A DNA stretch of 64,000 bases from Streptomyces profundus (GTDB lineage Bacteria > Actinomycetota > Actinomycetes > Streptomycetales > Streptomycetaceae). Positions 1 through 8,028 of this stretch are shown here, one piece after another. The DNA lies in the NCBI RefSeq assembly GCF_020740535.1, contig NZ_CP082362.1:6693501-6757500 (forward strand), in the 5' to 3' direction. Numbering within the stretch: the stretch's first letter is position 1; the number at the start of each line of letters is the position of its first letter. The translations under genes and the position numbers were made by a program. Under the pieces are notes generated by a model. It worked only from the letters and a program-made list of their open reading frames with translations, was not told the origin of the DNA and made no database searches.

Positions 1-174
1 CTCCCGCATGGCCTCGACGGTGGACGGAGTGACCCGCTCGGCCGGCAGCGAGCCGGCCGAGCGGACCTCGATCCGGTCGCCCGCGAGGTGGGTGAGGAAT
101 CCGGCGGCCATCTGGGAACGGCCGGCGTTGTGCACACAGACGAACAGCACCGAGGCGGTGGGGGCAGGGGACAT
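1..174 (-). CDS. arsC: Arsenate reductase / low-molecular-weight phosphatase (partial, runs off window)
   Basis: The first 58 codons of an arsenate reductase of the low-molecular-weight tyrosine phosphatase fold are visible; the rest lies left of the window. The family reduces arsenate to arsenite in the cytosol so that an efflux pump can export it. The N-terminus shows VLFVCVHNAGRSQMAAG, containing the CX5RS phosphate loop with the nucleophilic cysteine. I chose the ATG at 174 rather than the in-frame ATG at 183 because a GAAGGA Shine-Dalgarno (184-189) lies 9 bases from 174 and directly abuts 183. It is divergent from arsR-acr3, so the three genes form an arsenic cassette sharing one intergenic control region. 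Confidence 0.85.
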   Translation of the reverse strand, partial: MSPAPTASVLFVCVHNAGRSQMAAGFLTHLAGDRIEVRSAGSLPAERVTPSTVEAMRE

Positions 175-204
175 GTCTCTCATTCCTTCACGGGTCCGGA
201 CGGG

Positions 205-240
205 ATGTCAGCCTGGACTGGTGTCAGTCTCGGCTGATGT
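205..240. promoter_or_regulatory. Candidate ArsR operator between arsC and arsR
   Basis: Arms TCAGCC (208-213) and GGCTGA (232-237) form an inverted repeat in the 80-bp divergent region between arsC and arsR. ArsR proteins bind dyads of this kind near their own promoters and release on arsenite binding. A weak -10 (GAGTAT, 243-248) follows, 6 bases before the arsR ATG. Binding is inferred from position and symmetry only. Confidence 0.4.
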
Positions 241-254
241 GAGAGTATCAGCGC

Positions 255-569
255 ATGCTGACTTCAGTAGAGGCTGATCTGATCAGAGCGCTGGCCGACC
301 CGCTCCGGCTGCGGATCGTGACGCTCCTGGCGCACGAGACGCTGTGCACCACACACCTGGTGGAGGAGACGGGCGCGAAGCAGACCAACCTCTCCAACCA
401 TCTGCGGGTGCTGCGCGAGGCCGGGGTGGTGGAGACGGAGCCGTGCGGCCGGTTCACCTACTACAAGCTCAGGCCCGAGGTCCTGGAGACCCTGGCCGGC
501 CAGGTCGCCGACCTGGCCGGCACCGCCCGCGCCACCGTGGAGAACAGCCGGAAGCGACCCTGCCCGTGA
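255..569 (+). CDS. arsR: ArsR/SmtB-family winged-helix repressor
   Basis: A 104-residue winged-helix protein of normal ArsR length. Residues 10-22 (LADPLRLRIVTLL) and the recognition segment KQTNLSNHLRVLREAG are typical of the family; RFTYYKLRP forms the wing. The helix alpha-3 region has only one cysteine (ETLCTTHLVEE) where classic plasmid ArsR has the ELCVCDL pair, and a second cysteine sits at the extreme C-terminus (KRPCP). The arsenite-sensing site may therefore be arranged differently, as in other actinobacterial ArsR types; this is inference. Its stop codon overlaps the GTG start of acr3 (GTGA), indicating translational coupling. Confidence 0.88.
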   Translation: MLTSVEADLIRALADPLRLRIVTLLAHETLCTTHLVEETGAKQTNLSNHLRVLREAGVVETEPCGRFTYYKLRPEVLETLAGQVADLAGTARATVENSRKRPCP

Positions 570-1666
570 CCACCGTCAAGCCCGGCGGCACGCGCGACGA
601 CGACGGCGGGTCCGCCGTCGTCGCGCGGCTCTCCACGCCGGACCGGTTCCTGCCGGTGTGGATCCTCGCCGCCATGGCCGCCGGTCTGCTCCTGGGCAGG
701 GCGGTGGACGGCCTCGACGAGGCGTTGGCCGGCCTGGAGGTGGGCGGCATCTCGCTGCCCATCGGGCTCGGCCTGCTGGTCATGATGTACCCGGTGCTGG
801 CCAAGGTCCGCTATGACGCGGTCAGTTGGCGTGCCGTCACCGGCGACCGCCGGCTGATGGCCGCCAGCCTGGTGATCAACTGGCTGATCGGCCCCGCGGT
901 GATGTTCGCCCTGGCCTGGATCTTCCTGCCCGACCTGCCGGAGTACCGCACCGGGCTGATCATCGTGGGGCTGGCCCGCTGCATCGCCATGGTCATCATC
1001 TGGAACGACCTGGCCGGCGGCGACCGCGAGGCCGCCGCCGTGCTGGTCGCCGTCAACTCCGTCTTCCAGGTCCTCGCGTTCGGTCTCCTGGGCTGGTTCT
1101 ACCTCGACCTCCTGCCCGGCTGGCTGGGCCTGGGCGAGGGGGAGCGCCTGGACGTCTCCGCCGGTGAGATCGCCCTCAACGTCCTGGTGTTCCTCGGCGT
1201 GCCGCTGCTCGCCGGCTTCGCCACCCGCCGCCTGGGGGAGCGGCGGATGGGCCGGGAGGGCTACGAGGCGAGGGTGCTGCCCCGGATCGGGCCCTGGGCC
1301 CTGCGCGGGCTGCTGTTCACCATCGTGCTGCTCTTCGCGCTCCAGGGCGACACCATCACCAGCCGGCCGGGGGACGTCGCCTGTCTCGCCCTGCCGCTGC
1401 TGGCCTACTTCGCGATCATGTGGTTCGGCTCCTACGCCATCGGCCGGGCCACGGGACTGCCGTACGACCGCACCGCCACCCTCGCCTTCACCGCGGCCGG
1501 CAACAACTTCGAACTCGCCATCGCCGTCGCGATCGGCACCTTCGGCGTCACCTCGGGCCAGGCCATGGCGGGTGTCGTCGGCCCCCTCATCGAGGTCCCC
1601 GTCCTGGTCGCCCTCGTCCATGTCTCCCTCGCCCTGCGCGGACGCGGTCGGAGGACGCCGCCGTGA
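566..1666 (+). CDS. acr3: Acr3-family arsenite efflux permease
   Basis: Arsenite/H+ antiporter of the Acr3 (BART superfamily) type, 366 residues with about ten hydrophobic segments. Family hallmarks are GLARCIAMVIIWNDLAGGD, containing the conserved cysteine needed for arsenite transport, and the late motif AGNNFELAIAVAIGTFG with the conserved glutamate. The start is the GTG at 566, which overlaps the arsR stop, so repressor and pump are co-translated. The open frame continues upstream into arsR, but that extension is out of frame with arsR and has no Acr3 character. Together with arsC this gives arsenate reduction followed by arsenite export. Confidence 0.92.
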   Translation: MTTVKPGGTRDDDGGSAVVARLSTPDRFLPVWILAAMAAGLLLGRAVDGLDEALAGLEVGGISLPIGLGLLVMMYPVLAKVRYDAVSWRAVTGDRRLMAASLVINWLIGPAVMFALAWIFLPDLPEYRTGLIIVGLARCIAMVIIWNDLAGGDREAAAVLVAVNSVFQVLAFGLLGWFYLDLLPGWLGLGEGERLDVSAGEIALNVLVFLGVPLLAGFATRRLGERRMGREGYEARVLPRIGPWALRGLLFTIVLLFALQGDTITSRPGDVACLALPLLAYFAIMWFGSYAIGRATGLPYDRTATLAFTAAGNNFELAIAVAIGTFGVTSGQAMAGVVGPLIEVPVLVALVHVSLALRGRGRRTPP

Positions 1667-1708
1667 GAGGCGGAGGCCGGGCGCCGACCAGGTGCGCGGA
1701 GCGGTGGG

Positions 1709-3538
1709 TCAGGCGCCATCACGGACCTCGCCCGTGCCGCCACGGGTCCTCGGGCGGAGGACCTCGCCCGTCGACCGGTCCCGCCAGTGCTTCAGGAGCG
1801 CGTGGAAGGCGACCGCGCCGTGCGGGAAGGCGGACGGGCGACGGGGCCGACCGCGCCCTTCGGCGTTGTAGTAGCCGGGCGTGCACGCGGCGTGGAACCA
1901 CTCGTGGTCGGGGGCGCCCTCGGCGATCGTGGCGAACCACGCCTCCTCGGCGGCACGCGACGGTTCGATCAGGGCTCCCTCGGCTTCGGCTGCCGCCACC
2001 AGGGCCGCCGCGTGCAGAGCCTGCTCGTCCAGCACATGGGTGAAGTTGACGCTGCTGGCGTTCTGTAGGGATCCCAGCTGGATCAGGTTCGGGAAGCCGT
2101 GGGAGGTGAAGCCGTGCAGAGTGCGAGGGCCCTGCCGCGCCCAGACGTCCCGCAGCCGGCGGCCGTCGCGGCCGTGGACGGGGAGCCTTCCGGAGAGGAC
2201 GCCCGAGACGCCGACGGAGAAGCCGGTCGCGAAGATGAGGCAGTCGAGTGGGTGGAGGGAGCCGCCGACCACCACTCCCGTCTCGGTGACGCGCTCGATC
2301 CCATGGGTGTCCGCGGTGTCGATCAGGGTGACGTTGTCGCGGTTGAACGCCTGGTAGTAGAGGTCGGAGAAGCCGGGGCGCTTGCAGGCGTAGCGGTACC
2401 AGGGCTTGAGCTTCGCCGCGGTGTCCGGGTCGCTGACCAACTCGTCGACGCGGGCTCGTAGTTCGTTCATCTTGGCGGCGTCGGCGACCTCGTAGGCGGC
2501 CTCGAAGGTCTCCCGGTCTCCCGAGCGGCGGAAGCTCGGCAGGAGCTTCTCCAGGAGGCCGGCCGACGCGGTCCACCGGTCGGCCACGAGGTCCTCGTCG
2601 ACCGCCTCACCGGAGACGACGCGCAGGAAGTTGTCGCGACGCTCGCGTGCCCAGCCGGCACGGCCGGCGCCCACATCCTCGGCGCTGGTACGGCGGTTGG
2701 CCCGGATGTCCACACTCGACGGGGTGCGCTGGAAGACACAGAGGTGCGCCACGTCCCGGGCCAGCATCGGAATGGCCTGGATCCCCGTGGCGCCGGTGCC
2801 GACGATGCCGACCCGCTTGTCGGCGAGACCGGTCATCCCGCCCTCGGGGGTGCCGCCGGTGTAGGCGTAGTCCCACCGCGAGGTGTGGAACGTGTGGCCC
2901 TTGAAGCTCTCGATGCCGGGGATGCCGGGCAGTTTGGGCTCGGTGAGGGTGCCGGTGGCGATGACGACATACGTGGCCCGGAACGCGTCGCCCAGGTCGG
3001 TCGCCACGATCCAGGTCTCGGTTGCCTCGTCCCAGCTCAGTGAGGTCACCGAGGTGGAGAACAGCGCGTCGGGGTAGAGGCCGTAGGCGTCCGCGATCCG
3101 CGTCGCGTGGCGCCTGATCTCCTCGCCCGGCGCGTACTTCCACTCGGGGACGTAGCCGGTCTCGTCGAGCATCGGCAGATACACGTGCGACTCGACATCG
3201 CAGTGGACGCCCGGGTACCGGTTCCAGTACCAGGTCCCGCCGAAGTCGCTCCCCCGTTCGACGATCCGTACCCGCGCCACGCCCCGCTCCCGCATCCGTG
3301 CCCCGGCGAGGATCCCGCCGAACCCGCCGCCGACGACGGCGACGTCGACGCTGTCCCGGGTGGGTTCGCGGTCCTCGCCCGCCGTGGCGTGGGGGTCGGC
3401 CGCGTACCGGCCGAAATCGGCTTCGGCCGGCCGGTACTGACGGGGGCCGTCGGGCCGCACGCGGCGTTCGCGTTCGGCGCGGTAGCGGTTTCTCAACGCG
3501 GCGATCTCGTCGGGGGTCGGGGCATGGGGAAGCGTCAT
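1709..3538 (-). CDS. Flavin-containing (Baeyer-Villiger-type) monooxygenase
   Basis: A 609-residue FAD/NADPH monooxygenase resembling phenylacetone and cyclohexanone monooxygenases, which insert oxygen next to a ketone. It has a first Rossmann motif (VAVVGGGFGG), the BVMO-typical GGTWYWNRYPG segment, the fingerprint FKGHTFHTSRWDY matching FxGxxxHxxxW[PD], and a second Rossmann motif (GIVGTGATG). ATG 3538 is chosen because the extra 16 upstream codons lack family character. The roughly 75-residue N-terminal extension before the first GxGxxG is longer than in the simplest BVMOs. Substrate cannot be read from sequence. The promoter carries an inverted repeat probably bound by the nearby TetR protein. 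Confidence 0.88.
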   Translation of the reverse strand: MTLPHAPTPDEIAALRNRYRAERERRVRPDGPRQYRPAEADFGRYAADPHATAGEDREPTRDSVDVAVVGGGFGGILAGARMRERGVARVRIVERGSDFGGTWYWNRYPGVHCDVESHVYLPMLDETGYVPEWKYAPGEEIRRHATRIADAYGLYPDALFSTSVTSLSWDEATETWIVATDLGDAFRATYVVIATGTLTEPKLPGIPGIESFKGHTFHTSRWDYAYTGGTPEGGMTGLADKRVGIVGTGATGIQAIPMLARDVAHLCVFQRTPSSVDIRANRRTSAEDVGAGRAGWARERRDNFLRVVSGEAVDEDLVADRWTASAGLLEKLLPSFRRSGDRETFEAAYEVADAAKMNELRARVDELVSDPDTAAKLKPWYRYACKRPGFSDLYYQAFNRDNVTLIDTADTHGIERVTETGVVVGGSLHPLDCLIFATGFSVGVSGVLSGRLPVHGRDGRRLRDVWARQGPRTLHGFTSHGFPNLIQLGSLQNASSVNFTHVLDEQALHAAALVAAAEAEGALIEPSRAAEEAWFATIAEGAPDHEWFHAACTPGYYNAEGRGRPRRPSAFPHGAVAFHALLKHWRDRSTGEVLRPRTRGGTGEVRDGA

Positions 3539-3634
3539 GTGGGGGCCTCGATCCTGTTGCTCTGCTGTTGTCGCGCGCGGTCCCATCGCCCGTCAACTGG
3601 GCTTGGGCGGCTTGCCACTTGAACGACAACCGCT

Positions 3635-3666
3635 ACTCTAGCAAGGACCGGACAGTGGTGTCCGGT
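3635..3666 (-). promoter_or_regulatory. Monooxygenase promoter with TetR-type inverted repeat
   Basis: On the minus strand a -10 TAGAGT (3640-3635) follows an 18-base spacer from CGGACA (3664-3659), which keeps the GACA core of a -35. A perfect 8+8 inverted repeat, ACCGGACA (3647-3654) and TGTCCGGT (3659-3666) with a 4-base centre, covers that -35. The dyad lies between the divergent monooxygenase and SMP-30 genes and can control both. The TetR gene at 4778-5368 is the obvious candidate ligand, by proximity only. Confidence 0.55.
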
Positions 3667-3746
3667 TAGGGGTCGGAGGCCGTCCCGGGGCGGGTGCCCG
3701 GCTGATGACGGCCCCCGCGTCACGCCGACCGAAGGAGTGCTCCCGC

Positions 3747-4766
3747 ATGCGACGACACATGGCCCGACCCCTCGCGGCGCTCGCCGCCGCCGGCGCGCTC
3801 TCCCTCACCGGATGCGGCGTGGAAGCCGGCGGCACGGGAGATCGCGGGGGTACCGGCGGTTCGGGGCGCACGATTCACGCCCAGCAGGTCATGCGGCTGA
3901 CGGAGCCGCACCAGCGGACCGGGATGACCCTGCTGGAGGGCCCGACCTTCGACGAGGACGGGCACCTGATCGTCGTCGATGTCACCGCGCCAGCCGGTGA
4001 GCCGAAGGTGATCCGCGTCAACGTCGAGGAGCGGACAGCGCGCACGCTCCTCACCGATGACCGGGCGGCCTACACCTCGGCGCAGTTCAGCCCGCACGAC
4101 GGAAGGCTCTATCTGACGGACTACGCCCACGGCGAGATCGTGAGCGTCGGACCGGACGGCGGCGACCCGCGGGTCTTCTTCGACGGTGAGGTCGACGGAG
4201 CGCGGATGAACCCCGACGACCTGGCCTTCGACCAGGAGGGCAACCTCTACGTCAGCGATTCACTCGGCCTGTCCGAGGGCGAGCCGCTCGGCCGCGTGGT
4301 GCGGGTGGACCGGGACGGCGGGGAGGCAACCGTCCTGGCCACGGGCCTGGCGGCGACGAACGGCATCTCCTTCGACGCCGGCTACGAAGGGCTGTGGATC
4401 AGCGAACTGCTGGAGAACAGGATCTCCTACCTCCGCCTCGACGCTGGGGGCACGGCGGCCTCCCGGCACACCGCCGTCCGCGTCGACGGCGGGATCGCCC
4501 AGACCGACTCGATCGCCGTGGACGCGGACGGCAACCTCTACCAGGGCCTGCACGGCCGACCCGCCATGTTGGTGTACAGCCGGCACGGCGAACACCTGGC
4601 GACGGTGGAGGTGCCGGCCGACCACGACGGTCTCGGGTCGGCGACGAACGTCGCGATCACCCCCGGCGGAACCACGGCCTACCTGACCGTCAGCGGGCCG
4701 GCCGGAGGATATCTGTACTCCTTCGAGGCCCTGGCGGAAGGCACCCGGCAGTCCAACGGCGGCTGA
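3747..4766 (+). CDS. SMP-30/gluconolactonase-like beta-propeller lipoprotein
   Basis: A 339-residue exported lipoprotein: basic N-terminus, hydrophobic stretch LAALAAAGALSLTGC with lipobox LTGC, then a Gly/Thr-rich linker. The mature part has six-bladed propeller repeats of the SMP-30/LRE type, with recurrent D-x-x-G-N-L-Y and SxxDGRLYLTDY motifs. Family members act as Ca2+-dependent lactonases or hydrolases, but the active-site metal ligands cannot be assigned by eye. ATG 3747 is chosen for the GAAGGAG site 9 bases upstream. It is divergent from the monooxygenase; a lactonase beside a Baeyer-Villiger enzyme would fit ketone-to-ester/lactone-to-hydroxyacid conversion, which is inference. Confidence 0.75.
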   Translation: MRRHMARPLAALAAAGALSLTGCGVEAGGTGDRGGTGGSGRTIHAQQVMRLTEPHQRTGMTLLEGPTFDEDGHLIVVDVTAPAGEPKVIRVNVEERTARTLLTDDRAAYTSAQFSPHDGRLYLTDYAHGEIVSVGPDGGDPRVFFDGEVDGARMNPDDLAFDQEGNLYVSDSLGLSEGEPLGRVVRVDRDGGEATVLATGLAATNGISFDAGYEGLWISELLENRISYLRLDAGGTAASRHTAVRVDGGIAQTDSIAVDADGNLYQGLHGRPAMLVYSRHGEHLATVEVPADHDGLGSATNVAITPGGTTAYLTVSGPAGGYLYSFEALAEGTRQSNGG

Positions 4767-4777
4767 CCCACCCGCGC

Positions 4778-5368
4778 TCACCCCTCGTGTGGCCGCACCG
4801 CCCCCACCTCGACGCGGAGCAGCCGCCAGGCGGCCAGCACGCGACGCTCCCGCTCCTCACGGGTCGGGCCGGCGACCGCACCTGAGACCATGGCGATGGC
4901 GAGCATCAGGTCGTTCGCCTCGCCCAGCCGGTGGCCTTCCGGCAGCCTCTCGCGCAGCGCCCGCTCGACGCGCTCGGAGAGGACCTTGGCGTACGCGTGG
5001 GTGCCGTCGCGCTGGCCCGCGTCGTCGATGTGTAAAAGGCTGATGAAGGCGGCCGATTCCGTCAGGTGCCAGGAGACGACGCCGAGCACCCCGGGCAGCG
5101 TCGCCCCCCGCGCCTCGGCCGCCTGCTCGATCTGCCGCACGTTCTCTTCCAGGACCGCGGCGGCGACGGCTGCCCGGTCGGGGAAATGGCGGTAGAGAAC
5201 GCCCTGCCCGACTCCGGCGCGGCGCGCGATCGCGGAGAGCGGGGCGTCGAGGCCGTGCTCGGCGTAGACAGCTCGTGCGGCGGCGATCAGCGCTGCCCGG
5301 TTGCGAGCGGCGGCCTTCGGCCCGTCGTTGGGGGGCCGTCGCCCGGACGGTCCGTGCTGCTCTGTCAC
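4778..5368 (-). CDS. TetR-family regulator
   Basis: A 196-residue TetR repressor. The N-terminal HTH reads RAALIAAARAVYAEHG...LSAIARRAGVGQGVLYRHFPDRAAVAAAVL; the remainder is the variable ligand-binding domain. The start is the GTG at 5368, placed 6 bases after a -10 hexamer TACTCT (5380-5375), so the mRNA is probably leaderless; an in-frame ATG at 5398 lies upstream of that -10. It is convergent with the SMP-30 gene (11-bp gap) and lies close to the monooxygenase, whose promoter has a TetR-type dyad. The ligand is unknown. Confidence 0.82.
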   Translation of the reverse strand: MTEQHGPSGRRPPNDGPKAAARNRAALIAAARAVYAEHGLDAPLSAIARRAGVGQGVLYRHFPDRAAVAAAVLEENVRQIEQAAEARGATLPGVLGVVSWHLTESAAFISLLHIDDAGQRDGTHAYAKVLSERVERALRERLPEGHRLGEANDLMLAIAMVSGAVAGPTREERERRVLAAWRLLRVEVGAVRPHEG

Positions 5369-5602
5369 CCCAAGAGAGTAGCGGCGGAAGGAGGGCATCG
5401 CCCCGAACCCCGAACCGGCGGTCGGCCACGGCGAACGGGCCCCGCGGCTGGGAGGCGACCCTGCCGGCGGCGTGCCGCGCTTGATGACCGCGCCAGGGGC
5501 CAACTCCGTGTCGGGGCCGGGTGACTCGGTGACTCCGGCCGCCGCTGCCGAGGCCACGCCCCCGGCCCGCTACCGTGTCCCCGGGACCTGGGAGGCTTCT
5601 CG

Positions 5603-6187
5603 ATGATCAGCTGGCGCCGGCTCGGCGAGCACGACTTCCCGTTGCTGCGCTCCTGGTTGGCGCGGTCGCATGTGGCGCGCTGGTGGCATCACGAGACCTC
5701 GGCCGAGGCGGTGGCCAGGGACTTCGGCCCGGCAGCCAGGGGCGAGGAGCCGTCGGAGGATCTGCTGATCCACCTCGACGGGCGTCCCGTCGGCCTGGTC
5801 CAGCGCTCCCGACTGGCCGACCACCCCGCGTACGAGGCCGAGTTGGCCACCCTGGTCCCGGTGCCTGACGGGGCGATGACCATCGACTACCTGATCGGGG
5901 AGCCCGGGCTGACCGGGCGAGGGCTCGGCCCCCGGATGATCCGGGCGGTCGTCGAGGCCACCTGGCGGGACCACCCCGACGCGTCCTGCGTGCTGGTGCC
6001 GGTGGTGGCGGCCAACCGCGCCTCCTGGCGGGCGCTGGAGAAGGCCGGGCTGCGGCGGGTCGCCGAGGGCGAGTTGGAGCCGGACAACCCCGTCGACGAC
6101 CGCGCCCACCACCTCTACCGCGCCGACCGCCCGGAGCCGGCCGCCGGCCCCCCGCTCGGCCGGACGGGGGAGAGCCGGGGCTGTTAG
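5603..6187 (+). CDS. GNAT acetyltransferase, AAC(6')-like
   Basis: A 194-residue GCN5-related N-acetyltransferase of the Acetyltransf_8/AAC(6')-Ib type. The acetyl-CoA binding region is [20 protein letters not shown] (residues about 95-114), followed by [20 protein letters not shown], the conserved motif-B stretch. The N-terminal [20 protein letters not shown] resembles the tryptophan-rich start of aminoglycoside 6'-acetyltransferases, but similar sequences also occur in siderophore acetylases, so drug resistance is not established. A GGGAGG site lies about 7 bases upstream of the ATG. It ends 10 bases before the leader of the ABC-F gene. Confidence 0.78.
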   Translation: MISWRRLGEHDFPLLRSWLARSHVARWWHHETSAEAVARDFGPAARGEEPSEDLLIHLDGRPVGLVQRSRLADHPAYEAELATLVPVPDGAMTIDYLIGEPGLTGRGLGPRMIRAVVEATWRDHPDASCVLVPVVAANRASWRALEKAGLRRVAEGELEPDNPVDDRAHHLYRADRPEPAAGPPLGRTGESRGC

Positions 6188-6242
6188 CCTGGCTCGCATG
6201 GCACGAGGCATCTGGTCGCAGAAGGTTCGCTCCGCCCGCTGA
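6185..6242 (+). CDS. Leaderless 14-codon upstream ORF (probable regulatory leader peptide)
   Basis: A -10 hexamer TAGCCT (6185-6190) stands 7 bases before an ATG at 6198, the geometry of a leaderless transcript. The ATG opens a short ORF encoding [14 protein letters not shown], ending in TGA at 6240-6242. It precedes an ABC-F ribosome-protection gene by about 100 bases, and the spacer holds two mutually exclusive hairpins. ABC-F and related resistance genes are known to be induced by antibiotic-stalled ribosomes on such short ORFs; that this one works that way is inferred from layout. Confidence 0.62.
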
Positions 6243-6274
6243 CGGCGGCGCCTTCACCCTGCTGAATCCGCGCT

Positions 6275-6318
6275 CGCCGTCCCGGTTCCCGCCGGGCGGC
6301 GGCTTTCCGCTGCCCGGC
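6275..6318 (+). promoter_or_regulatory. Competing antiterminator/terminator hairpins in the ABC-F leader
   Basis: Hairpin A pairs 6275-6285 (CGCCG-T-CCCGG, the T bulged) with 6292-6301. Hairpin B, 6291-6318, is a 12-bp stem with arms GCCGGGCGGCGG and CCGCTGCCCGGC (one G-U pair) around a CTTT loop, followed by TTCCCC. The 3' arm of A is the 5' arm of B, so only one can form. B is terminator-like but lacks a long U tract, as is common in actinobacteria. This is the classic arrangement of a translation-coupled transcription attenuator. Confidence 0.6.
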
Positions 6319-6345
6319 TTCCCCTGGAAGCTGCGGAGCGTACCC

Positions 6346-8004
6346 ATGAACCCCACCCCCACCCCCGAGAGCCCTGCCCTGTCCGGCGAGGCGGGCGACA
6401 GCGCCCATGTCCGCGCCGAGGGGGTGACCGTCACCCGCGGGTCGCGGCCGGTCCTGAACGATCTCTCGGTCACCGTCTCCGCCCGGTCGCGGATCGCCGT
6501 CGTCGGCGAGAACGGCCGGGGCAAGACGACGCTGCTGCACGTCCTCGCCGGGCTGGTCGCGCCCGACGAGGGCACCGTGCGCCGGGCCGGCACCGTCGGC
6601 CTGGCCCGGCAGGAACTCGCCGCCCCTGACGGCGCGACCGTCGGCACGCTGACCGCCGAGGCGCTCGCCGCCTCGCTGGCCGCCCTGGCCGCGCTGGACG
6701 AGGCGACCCCCGCCCTGGCCGAGGGCTCGGCGGGCGCCGACGACCGCTACGCCGCCGCGCTCGACGCCGCCACCCGGCTCGACGCGTGGGACGCCGAACG
6801 GCGCGTCGACGTCGCCCTCGAAGCCCTCGGCGCCTGCACGGACCGCGACCGTCCGCTGTCCACCCTGTCGGTCGGGCAGCGCTACCGGGTCCGGCTGGCC
6901 TGCCTGCTCGGCGCGCGGCACGACATCCTGCTGCTCGACGAGCCGACCAACCACCTGGACGCCGGCGGCCTCGCCTTCCTGACCCGGGGCCTGCGCGAGC
7001 ACGCCGGCGGGCTCGCCGTCGTCAGCCACGACCGGGCGCTGCTGCGCGATGTCGCCAACCGGTTCCTCGACCTCGACCCGACGCGCGACGGGCGACCGCG
7101 CCACTACGCGGGCGGCTACGACGCCTGGCAGGACGCCAGGCGCCGGGAACGGGAGCGCTGGGAGCAGGACCACGAGGCGCAGCAGGCCGAGCACCGGCGG
7201 CTGCGGGACTCCGTCGCGAGGGCCAGGGACCGGCTCTCCACCGGTTGGCGCCCGGACAAGGGGACCGGCAAGCACCAGCGCCAGTCCCACGCCCCGGGGG
7301 TGGTGCGGGCGCTCAAGCGGCAGCAGGAGGCGTTGGCGGCGCACCGGCTCGATGTGCCGCCGCCTCCGCCCGAGTTGCGGTGGCCGGAGCTCGGCCGGCG
7401 CCCCGGCACGCCCCTGCTGCGGGCCCACGGCGTCGCGGTCGAGGGACGGCTCGCCGCACCGGTGGACCTCGTCCTGGACGGCGGTGACCGGCTGCTGGTC
7501 ACCGGCCCGAACGGCGCAGGGAAGTCCACGCTCCTCGCGGTGCTGGCCGGTGCGCTGCCGCCCACCGAGGGGCGGCTCCACCGGGCGAAGGGCGCGCGGA
7601 TCGCCCGGCTGACCCAGGAGACCGTCGAACGGGATCTGGACCGCACCGCCGGCGAAACGCATGCCGGCCGCGTCGGACGGCTGGTGGCGGGTGGGGCGCT
7701 GCGCGAGGCCGAGGCCGTCCCGCTCGGGGCGCTCGGCCTGCTGGACGGCGCGGCGACGCGCACCCCGGTGGGCCGGCTGTCGCAGGGGCAGCGGCGGCGT
7801 CTGGACCTGGCCCTGGCCCTGGCGGGCCGGCCAGGGCTGCTCCTGCTCGACGAGCCGACCAACCATCTGTCGGCGGCGCTGGTCGACGAGTTGACCGAGG
7901 CGATCCGGGGGACCGGCGCCGCCGTGGTGGTCGCGACCCACGACCGCCAGCTGCTCCGCGACCTCGCGGACTGGCCGCGTCTGGAGGTGGGAGCGACCGG
8001 CTGA
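6346..8004 (+). CDS. ABC-F ribosome-protection ATPase (antibiotic resistance type)
   Basis: A 552-residue soluble tandem ABC ATPase without membrane segments. Domain 1 has Walker [10 protein letters not shown] (residues 54-62), signature LSVGQRYR and Walker [12 protein letters not shown] (about 195-206). Domain 2 has Walker [10 protein letters not shown] (387-395), signature LSQGQRRR and Walker [13 protein letters not shown] (about 500). Between them lies the charged interdomain linker (about residues 265-345, [20 protein letters not shown] onward), which in this family reaches into the ribosomal exit site and dislodges macrolides, lincosamides or pleuromutilins. Drug specificity cannot be inferred. 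Expression is probably induced through the leader ORF and hairpins at 6185-6318. Confidence 0.88.
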   Translation: MNPTPTPESPALSGEAGDSAHVRAEGVTVTRGSRPVLNDLSVTVSARSRIAVVGENGRGKTTLLHVLAGLVAPDEGTVRRAGTVGLARQELAAPDGATVGTLTAEALAASLAALAALDEATPALAEGSAGADDRYAAALDAATRLDAWDAERRVDVALEALGACTDRDRPLSTLSVGQRYRVRLACLLGARHDILLLDEPTNHLDAGGLAFLTRGLREHAGGLAVVSHDRALLRDVANRFLDLDPTRDGRPRHYAGGYDAWQDARRRERERWEQDHEAQQAEHRRLRDSVARARDRLSTGWRPDKGTGKHQRQSHAPGVVRALKRQQEALAAHRLDVPPPPPELRWPELGRRPGTPLLRAHGVAVEGRLAAPVDLVLDGGDRLLVTGPNGAGKSTLLAVLAGALPPTEGRLHRAKGARIARLTQETVERDLDRTAGETHAGRVGRLVAGGALREAEAVPLGALGLLDGAATRTPVGRLSQGQRRRLDLALALAGRPGLLLLDEPTNHLSAALVDELTEAIRGTGAAVVVATHDRQLLRDLADWPRLEVGATG

Positions 8005-8028
8005 GGGGGCCTACGCGACGGGCGGGCG

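Noticed and set aside
461..1621. Long minus-strand open frame opposite acr3
   Set aside because: Its translation is Gln/Asp/Gly-rich low-complexity sequence typical of the antisense frame of high-GC membrane genes; no start signal or family match.
5368..5557. Longer start of the first TetR protein
   Set aside because: The extra residues are low-complexity, lie upstream of a good -10 hexamer, and are outside the TetR family alignment.
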